The notes: generated from the letters alone by a model not told the origin. A stretch of DNA of 64,000 nucleotides from Marinobacter sp. SS21 (GCF_028369065.1 NZ_JAQNDA010000003.1:248001-312000), one strand, 5' to 3'. Counted from the first letter of the stretch, positions 30,930 through 41,497 are shown. Program-made: numbers and translations.

Positions 30930-32777
30930 ATGGACCGCACCTTGCCGTTGCCGGCGCTGCTCCTGGCCTTGCTGCTTTGGCCAGCCAGCCTTTTCGCCGC
31001 ACCCGCCAACGAATCGAGTCAATGCCCTTCGGTAGCGCCGACGGATCCGCTGCAACGGGCAAACCTGCTCAGTTACCTGTGCTATCTGGCGATCCCACAG
31101 GGGGATGCGAATTGGCAAGCCGAATACCCGGAACTGCTCTCCAGCGCTCACAACTGGCACTCCGCAGCTGGACAGGAGCTGGCGTTTACCCAGACCGACG
31201 CCACCTATTGGATCCGCTTGAATGTCCACAACCCGTCTGACAGGGCCGGATTCTGGTATCTCAAGCTGAACTACGCCCCGCTGGACTATGTCACGCTGAT
31301 GATCGACAGCGGCGAAGGCCATCAGCGGATCGAAACCGGCGATCAGCGGCCGTTCGACTCCCGGGGCATAGACTACCGCTATTACCTGTTGCCCATCGCG
31401 CTGGAGGAAGGCGAGGCGAAACGCATCACCATCAAACTGCGTAGCAGCGGCGCTCTCAACGTCCCCCTGTCCCTTATAACCACCGACGAATTAGTCTCTT
31501 ACAGCAATAATCTCACCCTCACCCACGGACTTTTCTACGGCGCCATCTCGATATTTGCGATCTTTAACCTGCTGCTGTTCGTCAGTTCCCGCACCACCTA
31601 TTATTTCTACAACGCCTTTTACATGATTGCGATGGGGCTGTTCCTATTCGCCATGGGCGGGTTTGCCTACCAACATCTATGGCCAGGCATGCCACTGATG
31701 GCCAACACCGCCATCCCCTTGCTGATAGCGCTCTGCGCACTGTCGATGAATCTGTTCGGGCGCTCGTTCCTGGAAGTTAAACAGAACCGCTCCGCCACGT
31801 CCCGCCTACTGTCGGCGCAAAGCGCCATCAGCTTGCTGCTGTTGCTACTGGTCTTTGAGCTGAACTACACCACGGCCATCAAGATCAATACCCTGTTTGC
31901 CCTGATCGTCATCTGCAATCTCTTTGTCATCGGCGTGCTGCGATGGCGCAGTGGGTATGCACACGCCAAGTGGTACGTACTGTCCTGGTCGCTGATGGTA
32001 CTCGGAACCAGTTCCTATGCGCTGGCGGCCTTCGGCTTCCTGCCGGATTTCCTGTCCCATGAAATGACCATGCAAGCCGCCATTGGCGGCCAGATCGTCC
32101 TGTTGAACTACGCCATGGTTCAACGCTGGCGCCTGCTTAACAATCAGCTCCTTGCCGTCGAGCATGATGCAAAATTACGCCTGGAGCAGCAGGTGCAACA
32201 ACGAACAGCCCAATTGCGCGCCGCCATGGCGGATCTGGAGCTGGCGAACCAGAGACTGGAGGAACTGACCACCCAGGACGGTCTTACCGGGCTCAATAAC
32301 CGTCGCTTCCTGGACGCCATGTTCAGCCAACTGCTGGCCGAATCCAGGCGCACTGGCAAGCCGCTGTCATTGGTGTTGCTAGACGCAGACCATTTCAAGC
32401 AGGTCAACGATCGCTATGGCCATGCCTTTGGCGATCGCTGTCTGGCCGCCATCGCCGAGGTACTTGCCCGGAACATTCATCGCCCTCAGGATGTCGTGGC
32501 GCGCTTCGGCGGCGAGGAATTCGCCTTGTTACTACCCGATACCGATGAAAGCGGCGCCCACCGGGTTTGCCGAAAAATTCTGGACGATATGTCGCGAGTG
32601 GCGATGGTTGGAGAGGAAGGCCAACGTGTTCGCCTCACGCTAAGCGCAGGCATTGCCACCTCGACACCGGGGGAAACCGAGCGGCATTTATTCGAACGTG
32701 CGGATCAGGCGCTTTACCGCGCCAAAGCCCTCGGCAGAAACCGCACCGAAACGGCCCTCGCGGTTACCGCAGATTAG
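30930..32777 (+). CDS. Diguanylate cyclase with 7TM-DISM sensor
   Basis: 615 residues. Signal sequence (~20), 7TMR-DISMED2-type periplasmic domain (YWIRLNVHN near 80-90), seven membrane helices (~190-380), coiled-coil linker (LRLEQQVQQRTAQLR) and a GGDEF domain with the active signature FGGEEF. An RPQD I-site sits exactly five residues before GGEEF, so product inhibition by c-di-GMP is likely. It makes c-di-GMP at the membrane in response to an unknown carbohydrate-like or other ligand. ATG 30930 begins the signal peptide; the frame opens at a TTG at 30858. Confidence 0.92.
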   Translation: MDRTLPLPALLLALLLWPASLFAAPANESSQCPSVAPTDPLQRANLLSYLCYLAIPQGDANWQAEYPELLSSAHNWHSAAGQELAFTQTDATYWIRLNVHNPSDRAGFWYLKLNYAPLDYVTLMIDSGEGHQRIETGDQRPFDSRGIDYRYYLLPIALEEGEAKRITIKLRSSGALNVPLSLITTDELVSYSNNLTLTHGLFYGAISIFAIFNLLLFVSSRTTYYFYNAFYMIAMGLFLFAMGGFAYQHLWPGMPLMANTAIPLLIALCALSMNLFGRSFLEVKQNRSATSRLLSAQSAISLLLLLLVFELNYTTAIKINTLFALIVICNLFVIGVLRWRSGYAHAKWYVLSWSLMVLGTSSYALAAFGFLPDFLSHEMTMQAAIGGQIVLLNYAMVQRWRLLNNQLLAVEHDAKLRLEQQVQQRTAQLRAAMADLELANQRLEELTTQDGLTGLNNRRFLDAMFSQLLAESRRTGKPLSLVLLDADHFKQVNDRYGHAFGDRCLAAIAEVLARNIHRPQDVVARFGGEEFALLLPDTDESGAHRVCRKILDDMSRVAMVGEEGQRVRLTLSAGIATSTPGETERHLFERADQALYRAKALGRNRTETALAVTAD

Positions 32778-33451
32778 GCCGGCGAATCGCATTCAAGAAC
32801 GCGTCGAATAAAGCGGGTGGCCAGCTCCGCCGCCTCTTCGATCAGGTCGTCCTGGCTCAGGCCGGATGCCTTCAACGGCTGAAAATCGTGATTACCACCC
32901 TGCAGCCAATGCAACTCGAAGGGCAGCTCCCCTTCCAGCCGCTCCCGAATTTCCTCAGGTTTGCCGAATGGATCGCGGGTTCCCTGGATCACACAGGCCG
33001 GACACCAGAGGTGAGCAAAATGAGCCACCCGCCACTTGTCGAGCTTCCCCGGCGGATGAAACGGGTATCCAAAACACAGAGTGCCCTTGAACGATCCGCA
33101 GTCCTCCGCTTCGGCGGCCAACAAACTCGCCATACGCCCGCCCATGGACTTACCGCCAATAAACAACGGCGTTTCCGGTCCGATTTCCTCTCGCTGCCGG
33201 GCGATGTGATCACGAAAGCTGGTCAGCAACTTTTCCGCTCGATCCGGCGGACGCTTGCGACCGTCCTCCCGCCGCTTCTGCATGTACGGAAACTCCATCC
33301 GCACCACGCTCACCCCACGCCGGGCCAGGGCTGCCGCCAGCTGCACCATAAACGGCGAATCCGCCGGCGCGCCGGCGCCGTGCGCGAGCAGCAGGACCGC
33401 TTCGGAATCACCACCTTGCGCTTTAGTCGTATATCCCACTGTAGAATTCAC
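32774..33451 (-). CDS. Alpha/beta hydrolase, KANL3/Tex30-like
   Basis: 225 residues. LLLAHGAGAPADSPF is the oxyanion-hole region, GGKSMGGRMA holds the nucleophile serine, and the acid/histidine are suggested by GTRDPFG and NHDF. Start set at GTG 33451 because GGAGG stands five bases upstream; the frame runs to 33547 without better signals. It overlaps the diguanylate cyclase stop by 4 bp on the opposite strand. Substrate unknown. Confidence 0.8.
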   Translation of the reverse strand: MNSTVGYTTKAQGGDSEAVLLLAHGAGAPADSPFMVQLAAALARRGVSVVRMEFPYMQKRREDGRKRPPDRAEKLLTSFRDHIARQREEIGPETPLFIGGKSMGGRMASLLAAEAEDCGSFKGTLCFGYPFHPPGKLDKWRVAHFAHLWCPACVIQGTRDPFGKPEEIRERLEGELPFELHWLQGGNHDFQPLKASGLSQDDLIEEAAELATRFIRRVLECDSPA

Positions 33452-33653
33452 CTGACCTCCATTTACGATTATCCTTTCGACACACTTTCGATACACTAAG
33501 GAACCCTGAGAAATCAACGAGCCCTGCCGGCCCGATCCCGTCGTCAATTTCGTTCAGTCGGGAGCGCTCAGCTTACCACGGCCAAGTCACGGTTCTCCTT
33601 AGACATTACGGCCCAGGTTGCTGATTTGAGTGATTTTGACGGGCGCCGCCGAC

Positions 33654-33667
33654 TTGACCTGAGTCAT
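33654..33667 (+). promoter_or_regulatory. Anr/FNR-type box upstream of ccoN
   Basis: TTGAC-CTGA-GTCAT matches TTGAT-N4-ATCAA in the Anr-favoured form with one mismatch. Its centre (33660.5) is 41.5 bp before a predicted transcription start near 33702, set by CATACT at 33690-33695. This is the position of a class II FNR activator site and fits oxygen-responsive cbb3 control. Confidence 0.7.
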
Positions 33668-33737
33668 TGCAAAGCCGTCACGGTTTCTCCATACTTGCGC
33701 CCGCACATTTCCCCACTCTAAATCCATTGGTAAGGCT

Positions 33738-35168
33738 ATGAGCACAGTAAATCCAAACCTGACATACAACTACAAGGTGGTGAGACAATTCGCCATCATG
33801 ACAGTGGTATGGGGTATTATCGGGATGAGCCTGGGTGTGCTGATTGCAGCACAACTCGTCTGGCCCTCAGTAAACCTGGACCTGCCCTTTACCCACTTCG
33901 GCCGGCTACGGCCGCTGCACACTAATGCCGTCATCTTCGGCTTTGGTGGAAGTGCCCTGTTTGCAACTTCATACTATGTTGTACAGCGTACCTGTCAGGC
34001 ACGCCTGTTCTCTGACGGCCTGGCCCAGTTTACCTTCTGGGGCTGGCAAGCTGTGCTGGTGTCTGCGGTTCTCACACTGCCACAAGGCCTTACCTCCACC
34101 AAAGAGTACGCTGAGCTGGAATGGCCGATCGACATCCTGATCGCCGTGGTCTGGATTTCCTACGCCATCGTTTTCTTCGGCACCGTCGTCAAGCGGAAGG
34201 CGCCGCACATTTACGTTGCCAACTGGTTCTACGGCGCGTTCATCATTACCGTAGCGGTACTGCATATCGGCAACAACCTCGCGTTGCCGGTCAGCGCGTT
34301 CAAATCCTACTCCCTGTATGCCGGCGTAACCGACGCCATGATGCAGTGGTGGTGGGGCCATAACGCAGTAGGCTTCTTCCTGACCGCTGGTTTCCTGGGC
34401 ATGATGTACTACTTCGTTCCCAAGCAGGCGGGTCGTCCGGTTTATTCCTACCGTCTGTCCATCGTGCATTTCTGGGCACTGATCGCCACTTACGTCTGGG
34501 CTGGTGGTCACCACCTGCACTACAGCGCACTGCCCGACTGGGCTCAGACCGCTGGCATGGTCATGTCCCTGATTCTGCTGGCACCGAGCTGGGGCGGCAT
34601 GATCAACGGCATGATGACCCTGTCCGGAGCCTGGCACAAACTGCGCACCGACCCGATTCTGCGTTTCCTGGTGGTGTCCCTGTCGTTCTACGGCATGTCC
34701 ACCTTCGAAGGTCCGATGATGGCCATCAAGACGGTTAACGCGCTCTCTCACAACACGGACTGGACCATCGGTCACGTTCACTCCGGCGCCCTGGGCTGGG
34801 TTGCCATGATCAGTATCGGTGCCATCTACCATCTGGTTCCGAAGCTGTGGGGCGTGCGTGAGATGTACAGCACCGCACTGATCAACCTGCATTTCTGGCT
34901 GGCTACCGCGGGCACCGTCCTGTACATCGTCGCCATGTGGGTCAACGGCATCATGCAGGGTCTGATGTGGCGCGCGGTTAACAGCGACGGCACCCTGACC
35001 TACAGCTTCGTGGAAGCCCTGGAAGCCTCCGGCCCAGGCTACTTCGTCCGTTGGTTGGGCGGCGTAATCTTTGTCTCCGGCATGCTTGTGATGGCCTACA
35101 ACGTCCGCATGACCATCAAGCAGAAAGATGCCGTAGCGGTTGACGACGCAACGCCGCAGGCCGCCTGA
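33738..35168 (+). CDS. ccoN: cbb3-type cytochrome c oxidase subunit I (CcoN)
   Basis: 476 residues, catalytic subunit with 12 membrane helices. Heme and CuB ligands are visible: RPLHTNAV (low-spin heme b), [11 protein letters not shown] then a histidine pair in WAGGHHLHY, and HVHSGALGW near the end. It reduces O2 to water with high affinity and pumps protons. Preceded by an Anr box and followed by ccoO 17 bp downstream. The expected ATG follows a TTGGTAAGG-type ribosome-binding site. Confidence 0.97.
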   Translation: MSTVNPNLTYNYKVVRQFAIMTVVWGIIGMSLGVLIAAQLVWPSVNLDLPFTHFGRLRPLHTNAVIFGFGGSALFATSYYVVQRTCQARLFSDGLAQFTFWGWQAVLVSAVLTLPQGLTSTKEYAELEWPIDILIAVVWISYAIVFFGTVVKRKAPHIYVANWFYGAFIITVAVLHIGNNLALPVSAFKSYSLYAGVTDAMMQWWWGHNAVGFFLTAGFLGMMYYFVPKQAGRPVYSYRLSIVHFWALIATYVWAGGHHLHYSALPDWAQTAGMVMSLILLAPSWGGMINGMMTLSGAWHKLRTDPILRFLVVSLSFYGMSTFEGPMMAIKTVNALSHNTDWTIGHVHSGALGWVAMISIGAIYHLVPKLWGVREMYSTALINLHFWLATAGTVLYIVAMWVNGIMQGLMWRAVNSDGTLTYSFVEALEASGPGYFVRWLGGVIFVSGMLVMAYNVRMTIKQKDAVAVDDATPQAA

Positions 35169-35185
35169 GAGGAGTAGAGAGACCA

Positions 35186-35794
35186 ATGAGACACGACATT
35201 GTAGAAAAGAATATTGGCCTCATGGCCCTGCTGATCGTTCTGGTCATCAGCGGCGGCTTTCTGGTCGAAGTGGTGCCCCTGTTTTTCCTGAAGGAAACCA
35301 ATGAGCCAATTGAAGGCCTGGAGCCACTGAGCGCTCTTGAGCTAGAAGGCCGCGACATTTACATTCGCGAGGGTTGCCACGTTTGTCACACCCAGATGAT
35401 CCGTCCGTTCCGTGCTGAAACCGAGCGCTACGGTCATTACTCGGTGGCCGGCGAATACGTCTATGAGCATCCGTTCTTGTGGGGCTCCAAGCGCACCGGT
35501 CCGGACCTTGCGCGGGTCGGCGGTCGCTATTCCGATGCCTGGCAGCGTATGCACCTGTTCGATCCCCGCAGTGTGGTTCCTGAATCCAACATGCCGGCTT
35601 TCCCCTGGCTGTTCGAGAACAAGATTGACCACACTGACACCGCCACCAAGCTGACGGTCATGCGCAAGCTGGGCGTGCCCTACACCGACGAGCAGATTGC
35701 CAATGCGACTGCCGAGGTGGAAGGCAAGTATGAAATCGAAGCCCTTGTTGCCTACCTGCAGCAGCTGGGAACAGTGATTTCCACCAAACGGTGA
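35186..35794 (+). CDS. ccoO: cbb3-type cytochrome c oxidase subunit II (CcoO)
   Basis: 202 residues, mono-heme cytochrome c anchored by an N-terminal helix ([24 protein letters not shown]). Heme-binding CHVCH is at about residue 64 and a methionine ligand lies in the [10 protein letters not shown] region. GAGGAG precedes the ATG. The stop overlaps the ccoQ start. Confidence 0.97.
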   Translation: MRHDIVEKNIGLMALLIVLVISGGFLVEVVPLFFLKETNEPIEGLEPLSALELEGRDIYIREGCHVCHTQMIRPFRAETERYGHYSVAGEYVYEHPFLWGSKRTGPDLARVGGRYSDAWQRMHLFDPRSVVPESNMPAFPWLFENKIDHTDTATKLTVMRKLGVPYTDEQIANATAEVEGKYEIEALVAYLQQLGTVISTKR

Positions 35795-35985
35795 TTGCAA
35801 TGGATATTAATGAGGTACGCGGTATCCATACCCTTCTGGTCATGATTGCCTTTTTGGGTATCTGCTGGTGGGCGTACAGCGCCCGCCGCAAGAAGCCCAA
35901 CGACGAAGCGGCAAACCTGCCCTTTGACGATGACGACATTGATCGCCGTACCCTGGAAAACGAAAAAACGGAGAAGAAACAATGA
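35791..35985 (+). CDS. ccoQ: cbb3 oxidase subunit CcoQ
   Basis: 64-residue small membrane subunit that helps stabilise the oxidase. One helix ([16 protein letters not shown]) is followed by an acidic, charged tail. The GTG at 35791 overlaps the ccoO stop (GTGA); ATG 35800 is an alternative that would remove three residues. Overlaps ccoP by 4 nt. Identity rests mainly on position and topology, as the family is short and variable. Confidence 0.9.
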   Translation: MIAMDINEVRGIHTLLVMIAFLGICWWAYSARRKKPNDEAANLPFDDDDIDRRTLENEKTEKKQ

Positions 35986-36872
35986 GTACCTTCTGGAGCA
36001 TCTGGATCAGTGCGATCGTGCTCGGTACCATCTTTGGTTGCTGGTGGCTGCTGGTTGCAGTCCGTAAAGGTCAGACCACGGATACAGAAACCGACCGGAC
36101 CACAGGCCATTCCTTCGATGGCATCGAGGAGTACGACAACCCGATGCCGAAGTGGTGGTATTACCTGTTTATCACCACCTGCATCTTCGCGCTGGGTTAC
36201 CTGGCGCTGTACCCGGGACTGGGCAGCTTCAAGGGGCTGTTTGGCTGGACTCAGCACAACCAGTGGGAAAAGGAAGTCCAACAGGCCGAGGCCCGTTACA
36301 GCGAGATCTACGCGCAATACGGCAACACCGCTATCCCGGAACTGGCGCAGAACGACGAAGCCATGAAGATGGGTCAGCGTCTGTTCGCCAACAACTGCGC
36401 GGTGTGTCATGGTTCTGCTGGCCGTGGCTCCATCGGCTTCCCCAACCTGACGGACGAGGACTGGCTGTACGGTGGCGATCCGGACACCATCCTCCACACC
36501 ATCACCCAGGGACGCCAAGGTGCCATGCCGGCCAAGGGCATGATGCCAAACATGAACGCCCAGCAAGTCGACCAGGTGGTCAACTACGTGCTGAGCTTCA
36601 GCGAGCGCGCCGTTGACGCGGAAGCGGCCGAAGCCGGCAAGCAGGTGTTTGCCCAGGCCTGCGCCGCCTGTCATGGCCAGGATGCCAAGGGTACGCTGGC
36701 CATGGGCGCCCCCAACCTGACCGACAACGTCTGGCTCTATGGCAGCACCTACGACCGCATCAAGGATACGGTCATGTACGGCCGTCAAAACCAGATGCCG
36801 GCTCAGAGCGGACGGTTGAGCGAAGACCAGATCCATATCCTCGCCGCCTACGTCTACAGCCTGTCGAACTAA
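35982..36872 (+). CDS. ccoP: cbb3-type cytochrome c oxidase subunit III (CcoP)
   Basis: 296 residues, di-heme cytochrome c that passes electrons to CcoO. Two N-terminal membrane helices, then heme sites CAVCH and CAACH. The PKWWYYLF segment in the second helix is typical. Last gene of ccoNOQP: a strong terminator follows the stop. Confidence 0.97.
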   Translation: MSTFWSIWISAIVLGTIFGCWWLLVAVRKGQTTDTETDRTTGHSFDGIEEYDNPMPKWWYYLFITTCIFALGYLALYPGLGSFKGLFGWTQHNQWEKEVQQAEARYSEIYAQYGNTAIPELAQNDEAMKMGQRLFANNCAVCHGSAGRGSIGFPNLTDEDWLYGGDPDTILHTITQGRQGAMPAKGMMPNMNAQQVDQVVNYVLSFSERAVDAEAAEAGKQVFAQACAACHGQDAKGTLAMGAPNLTDNVWLYGSTYDRIKDTVMYGRQNQMPAQSGRLSEDQIHILAAYVYSLSN

Positions 36873-36875
36873 AGT

Positions 36876-36913
36876 ACTCGGACGCTGTCTGTGTGACAGC
36901 GTCCGAGTCTTTT
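36876..36913 (+). terminator. Strong hairpin after ccoNOQP
   Basis: A perfect 14-bp stem (36876-36889 with 36895-36908, 5-nt loop) is followed by CTTTTG. It separates the structural genes from the maturation genes. Confidence 0.88.
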
Positions 36914-37066
36914 GAACCCTGTGTCCGACTTGCTCGGGTACAGGCTTGAAAAGACTTAAAACGCCCGACTGACGCCAAGCACACCCCCCCAAAGCCGGCA
37001 CCCAGCCTGGCGTGGCGGTTTGCACCCGAGCTATTCGGCGCGTTGACCCCTCAATGGGAGGTATTA

Positions 37067-38497
37067 ATGAGCAGTCAGATTCCGGTAAAGCAGATCGACC
37101 CTAACCCTGACGCTGCCAACAACAATAACAAACCAGAGACCGTCGAGCTCTACGCCAGCCGAAAGAAAATCTACGTCAAGGAGGTCAAAGGCCTCTTCCA
37201 GCGCCTTCGCTTTTTTAGCCTGTGGGGGCTGATGGGCATGTATTTCCTGTTCTGCTGGATCACCGTCAACGGCCAACCGCTGATTCACTTCGATCTTCCC
37301 GCCCGCGAGTTTCACCTGTTCGGTGTCACCTTCTTTCCCCAGGATTTTTTCCTGCTATCGGGCATGCTGATCATTGCGGCGTTCGGCCTGTTCTTTATTA
37401 CCACGTTGTTTGGCCGGGTTTGGTGCGGCTATACCTGCCCTCAGACCGTGTGGACTTTTATCTTCATGTGGGTGGAAGAGCGTATTGAAGGCAGCCGCAA
37501 CAAACGCATGAAGCTGGACAAAGCCCCCCACTCTGCCGAAAAACTGGTCAAAAAGTCACTCAAGCACACCGCCTGGCTAACCATTGCGCTGGCCACCGGC
37601 CTGACCTTCGTTGGCTATTTCTACCCCATCCGCGAACTCGCCATCGACCTGATTGCGTTTGATGCCAATGGATGGGCGTATTTCTGGGTGATTTTCTTCA
37701 CCGCGGCCACCTACCTGAACGCCGGCTGGATGCGGGAGCAGGTGTGCCTGTATATGTGCCCCTATGCGCGTTTCCAGTCGGTGATGTTCGATGCCGATAC
37801 CCGCGTGGTGTCCTACGACCCCAATCGCGGCGAACCCCGGGGCGGGCGCAAGAAATCCGCCAGCAAGGACGATCTTGGCCTGGGGGACTGCATCGACTGC
37901 GGACTCTGTGTCCAGGTCTGCCCCACCGGCATCGACATTCGCGACGGCCTGCAGTACGAGTGTATCGGCTGCGCCTTGTGTATCGACGCCTGCGACAGCG
38001 TGATGGATAAAATGGACTATCCCCGCGGCTTGATCCGCTACACCACCGAAAACGAGCTTGAGGGCATGACCTCAAAGTTGATGCGGCCACGCACCTTCGG
38101 CTATGGCGCGGCCCTCGGTTTGATGATCGGTGCCATTGTCTTTACCCTCACCACCCGGGTGTCAGCGGAACTGGATGTCCTGCGGGACCGGGGCGCGCTG
38201 TTTAATTACAACGGCCGCGGAATGGTTGAAAACTCCTACACCCTCAAGGTCAGCAATCTCAGTGAAATACCGCAAACCTATCGGGTTTCGGTATCCGGAT
38301 TGGAGACCCTGACGCTGACCTCGCGCACGGACGTCTCGGTGGCCAGTGGCGAACACCTGTCGCTGCCTGCGGTGGTGGAAGTGGATCCAGAAAAAATGAC
38401 GGACAGCAATAACACCATCACCTTCCGGCTTCAGTCCCTCACCGATGCCACGGTGACGGTCGAAACCGAAAGCCGATTTGTCGGCCCCAGAGACTAA
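37067..38497 (+). CDS. ccoG: Cytochrome c oxidase accessory protein CcoG
   Basis: 476 residues. Membrane ferredoxin-like protein that reduces copper for CuB assembly of cbb3 oxidase. Multi-helix N-terminal part with WCGYTCPQTVW, then two [4Fe-4S] motifs (CIDCGLCVQVCP and CIGCALCIDACD), and an immunoglobulin-like periplasmic C-terminal domain. ATG 37067 has GGGAGG six bases upstream; the frame opens at 37043 but adds no conserved residues. Confidence 0.95.
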   Translation: MSSQIPVKQIDPNPDAANNNNKPETVELYASRKKIYVKEVKGLFQRLRFFSLWGLMGMYFLFCWITVNGQPLIHFDLPAREFHLFGVTFFPQDFFLLSGMLIIAAFGLFFITTLFGRVWCGYTCPQTVWTFIFMWVEERIEGSRNKRMKLDKAPHSAEKLVKKSLKHTAWLTIALATGLTFVGYFYPIRELAIDLIAFDANGWAYFWVIFFTAATYLNAGWMREQVCLYMCPYARFQSVMFDADTRVVSYDPNRGEPRGGRKKSASKDDLGLGDCIDCGLCVQVCPTGIDIRDGLQYECIGCALCIDACDSVMDKMDYPRGLIRYTTENELEGMTSKLMRPRTFGYGAALGLMIGAIVFTLTTRVSAELDVLRDRGALFNYNGRGMVENSYTLKVSNLSEIPQTYRVSVSGLETLTLTSRTDVSVASGEHLSLPAVVEVDPEKMTDSNNTITFRLQSLTDATVTVETESRFVGPRD

Positions 38498-38531
38498 TAC
38501 CAGACTACGGTCCCCCGTGAGAGAACCCAAG

Positions 38532-39047
38532 ATGACTCAAGACAGCCCTGTAAGCCCCTGGTACCGCCAGCCCTGGTTCTGGTTCCTGCTGATCTTTCCC
38601 ACAGCGGCCATCATCTGGTGCGCCTTCATGATCACCATGGCCATCAAGACCGAAAACGCAATGGTGACGGACGATTACTCCAAAGAAGGCAAGGCCATCA
38701 ATCTCGAACTGGCCCGGGATGCCCGTGCCACGGAATTGGGACTGAGCGCCCACCTCGACATCTCCGATGATCAGATTGCGGTGGCGCTGCACGCAGCAGC
38801 CGCCGACCTCGCCTACCCCTATCTGATTCTTCAGGTCTACCACCCTACCCTGGAAGAACGGGACCGTACCATCCAGCTCAGCCCTGTCTCAGAAAGTGAT
38901 TTTTCCGGTCAGCTACCCAGGAACATGGACGGCCGTTGGTACCTTGACCTGCGCGGTCCAGACAACGACTGGCGCCTCAAGGGCGAGCTGATCCTGCCTG
39001 CAACCAATTCATTAATGCTCAAGGCCGCTGGCAATCACGCCGGGTGA
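38532..39047 (+). CDS. ccoH: FixH/CcoH family assembly protein
   Basis: 171 residues. One membrane helix near the N-terminus (FWFLLIFPTAAIIWCAFMITMAI) followed by a periplasmic domain, a FixH-type organisation. FixH/CcoH aids cbb3 oxidase assembly and its stability. Located between ccoG and ccoI as expected. ATG 38532 has GAGAACCCAAG upstream; the stop overlaps the ccoI GTG start. Confidence 0.9.
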   Translation: MTQDSPVSPWYRQPWFWFLLIFPTAAIIWCAFMITMAIKTENAMVTDDYSKEGKAINLELARDARATELGLSAHLDISDDQIAVALHAAAADLAYPYLILQVYHPTLEERDRTIQLSPVSESDFSGQLPRNMDGRWYLDLRGPDNDWRLKGELILPATNSLMLKAAGNHAG

Positions 39048-41497
39048 GCGAATTGGATTGTTTCCACTGTGGCGAACCGGTCCTGATCGATTCGCCCATT
39101 ACCCTCGAATTAGACGGCGACACCCGGGCGTTCTGCTGCTACGGCTGCCGCTCGGTGTGCGAAACCATCAACGCCGAGGGATTGAGTGGCTTTTACCAGC
39201 ACCGAACTGCGCCGGCCGTTACCCCCAGGGATCTCACACCGACCGAGCTCGATCAGCTCAGAGAGCTGGACCATCCGCTGTTGCAATCGTCGTTTGTGGC
39301 TCCGATCAAAGCAGGCCTGGAGGCCCAACTGCTGATCGAGGGCATCACCTGCGCCGCCTGCATCTGGCTTCTGGAAAAACACCTGGCACATCGGCCCGGA
39401 GTGATCGCCTTCTCGGTCAACCACACCACCCAACGGGCCAGGCTGGTGTGGCAGCCCGATCAGTCATCGCTCAGCGACCTGGTGATCGCCATTCACCAGC
39501 TGGGCTATCGTGCCAAGCCCTACCGTGCTGACGAAGCGGAACTGGCGCTCAAGGCCGAAAAGCGCAGTTCGCTGATTCGGCTGTGTGTAGCCGGCATCGG
39601 CATGACCCAGAGCATGATGTTGGCGTTTCCACTGTATTTTGAGCTGGTCAATGACCTGTCGCCAGACTTTATCCAGTTTTTCCGCTGGGTGAGCTTGCTG
39701 GTGGCCACTCCGGTGGTGTTTTACAGCGCCCGCCCTTTCTTCCGCAATGCGCTCAGAGATCTTCGCAGCCGCCACCTCACCATGGATGTACCGGTGGCAA
39801 CCGCCATTGGACTGGCGTACGTGGCCAGTGCCTGGGTGACGGCAGCCGGTGGCGACGAGGTCTATTTCGAATCGGTCTGCATGTTCACCTTCCTCCTGTC
39901 GCTGGGACGCTACATTGAAATGCAGGCCCGGTATCGCGCCGGCCTGACGGGCAATGCGCTGGCGGGCGTTCAGCCCACCGTCGCCGCTCGGGTCAATGGC
40001 GATGATACCGAGCTGGTGGCTACCCATGAGTTGCAGCGCGGCGACAGCATTCGAGTCAAACCCGGTGAGACCATGCCGGTCGACGGGGTGATTCTGTCGG
40101 GTCGCTCGACCCTGAACGAAGCCGCCCTGACCGGCGAGTACCTGCCCGAAACCCGCGCTCCCGGCGACTCGGTCCATGCCGGCAGCATCAATGGCGAGAA
40201 CCCTCTGACGGTACGCGTCGAAAACAGCGGCGCCAACACCCGCCTGTCCGGCATTCTCCGTATTCTGGACCGGGTGCAAGCGGAAAAGCCGACCATAGCA
40301 AGAACCGCAGACCGCATCGCCGGGGTCTTTGTCAGCCGTATCCTGATCCTGTCACCACTGGTCTGGTTTGGCTGGTGGCTGGCCGGCGCCGACAATGCCT
40401 TCGATATCACCCTGTCGGTACTGGTGGTGACCTGCCCCTGCGCCCTGTCACTGGCCACACCCACGGCGATCACCAGCGCCACCATGAAGCTGCGCAGGCT
40501 CGGCTTCCTGCCCAGCCGGGGACACACACTGGAATCCCTGAATGCCATCGATACCGTTGTATTTGATAAAACCGGGACTCTGACCCGTGGCGAGCTGTCA
40601 CTGGTACTGACCCACAGTTGTTCCGACCTCGATCAGGCCCAGCTCCAGGCGATCGCGGCTGGCCTTGAACTGGCCTCCGAACACCCTATCGCCAAGGTCT
40701 TCCGGCCCTATCGGGCAGCGGCGGTCTCGCAGATCGAAAACCATGTAGGCGGGGGCCTGTCAGGCCTCTGGCAGAACCAGCCCGTTGCCATCGGCCATGC
40801 CGAGTTTGTCCGCCAGTACACCCACGCCCCGGTGCCGGACTGCCCGGATCATCACGGCATCGTCATCTGGCTAGGCACGAAGGACCGCTGGCTGGGCTGT
40901 TTTGTGCTCGACGATCAGCCGCGAGAAGATGCCGCAAGCACCGTCACCGCCTTACGAAACCGAGGCATCCGCAGTGTCCTGCTGAGCGGCGATCGTTCCG
41001 GCCACGTTGACCGGATCGCTCACCAGGTAGGCATTGACGACGCCTTCGGCCAGTGTTCGCCGGAAGCCAAGCTGAGCCATCTGGAGCAGTTGAGGGCGCA
41101 GGGACATCACATTCTAATGGTGGGTGACGGCCTCAACGATCTGCCCTCGATGGCCGGGGCCGGGGTGTCGGTAGCCATGGGCAGTGCTGCCGACCTGACC
41201 CAGCTCAGGGCCGATGCCATTTTGCTGAACGGCCAGCTGAAACAGCTGGTCCAGGCACTCGCCACCGCGAAGGACACCCGCCGGGTTATTCGCCAGAACA
41301 TGGCTTGGGCCCTGGGCTACAACCTGTGCGCGCTGCCACTGGCGGCCGCCGGCCTGGTCCCCCCCTGGTTGGCTGCCATCGGCATGTCACTCAGTTCGCT
41401 GGTGGTGGTGCTAAACGCGCTCCGACTTGGCCGTGCGCAAGCTCCCGAAGCTGAAGCATGGCCGAACATTGAGGTAGAATGGCCAAAGGCTCCCTAG
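39044..41497 (+). CDS. ccoI: Copper-transporting P-type ATPase CcoI
   Basis: 817 residues, GTG start overlapping the ccoH stop. P1B-type ATPase that exports copper to the periplasm for cbb3 assembly. N-terminal CFHCG zinc/copper-binding segment, HMA-like domain with GITCAAC, CPCAL in the membrane helix, phosphorylation DKTGT, and GDGLNDLPSMA. The short-loop CPC type places it with CcoI/CopA2 rather than CopA1. Confidence 0.95.
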   Translation: MSELDCFHCGEPVLIDSPITLELDGDTRAFCCYGCRSVCETINAEGLSGFYQHRTAPAVTPRDLTPTELDQLRELDHPLLQSSFVAPIKAGLEAQLLIEGITCAACIWLLEKHLAHRPGVIAFSVNHTTQRARLVWQPDQSSLSDLVIAIHQLGYRAKPYRADEAELALKAEKRSSLIRLCVAGIGMTQSMMLAFPLYFELVNDLSPDFIQFFRWVSLLVATPVVFYSARPFFRNALRDLRSRHLTMDVPVATAIGLAYVASAWVTAAGGDEVYFESVCMFTFLLSLGRYIEMQARYRAGLTGNALAGVQPTVAARVNGDDTELVATHELQRGDSIRVKPGETMPVDGVILSGRSTLNEAALTGEYLPETRAPGDSVHAGSINGENPLTVRVENSGANTRLSGILRILDRVQAEKPTIARTADRIAGVFVSRILILSPLVWFGWWLAGADNAFDITLSVLVVTCPCALSLATPTAITSATMKLRRLGFLPSRGHTLESLNAIDTVVFDKTGTLTRGELSLVLTHSCSDLDQAQLQAIAAGLELASEHPIAKVFRPYRAAAVSQIENHVGGGLSGLWQNQPVAIGHAEFVRQYTHAPVPDCPDHHGIVIWLGTKDRWLGCFVLDDQPREDAASTVTALRNRGIRSVLLSGDRSGHVDRIAHQVGIDDAFGQCSPEAKLSHLEQLRAQGHHILMVGDGLNDLPSMAGAGVSVAMGSAADLTQLRADAILLNGQLKQLVQALATAKDTRRVIRQNMAWALGYNLCALPLAAAGLVPPWLAAIGMSLSSLVVVLNALRLGRAQAPEAEAWPNIEVEWPKAP

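Noticed and set aside
33969..35186. 405-codon minus-strand frame opposite ccoN
   Set aside because: Shadow of a highly conserved membrane subunit; its composition is His- and Gln-rich as typical for antisense frames.
35658..37025. 455-codon minus-strand frame across ccoO, ccoQ and ccoP
   Set aside because: Spans three real genes and a terminator, with no recognisable domain.
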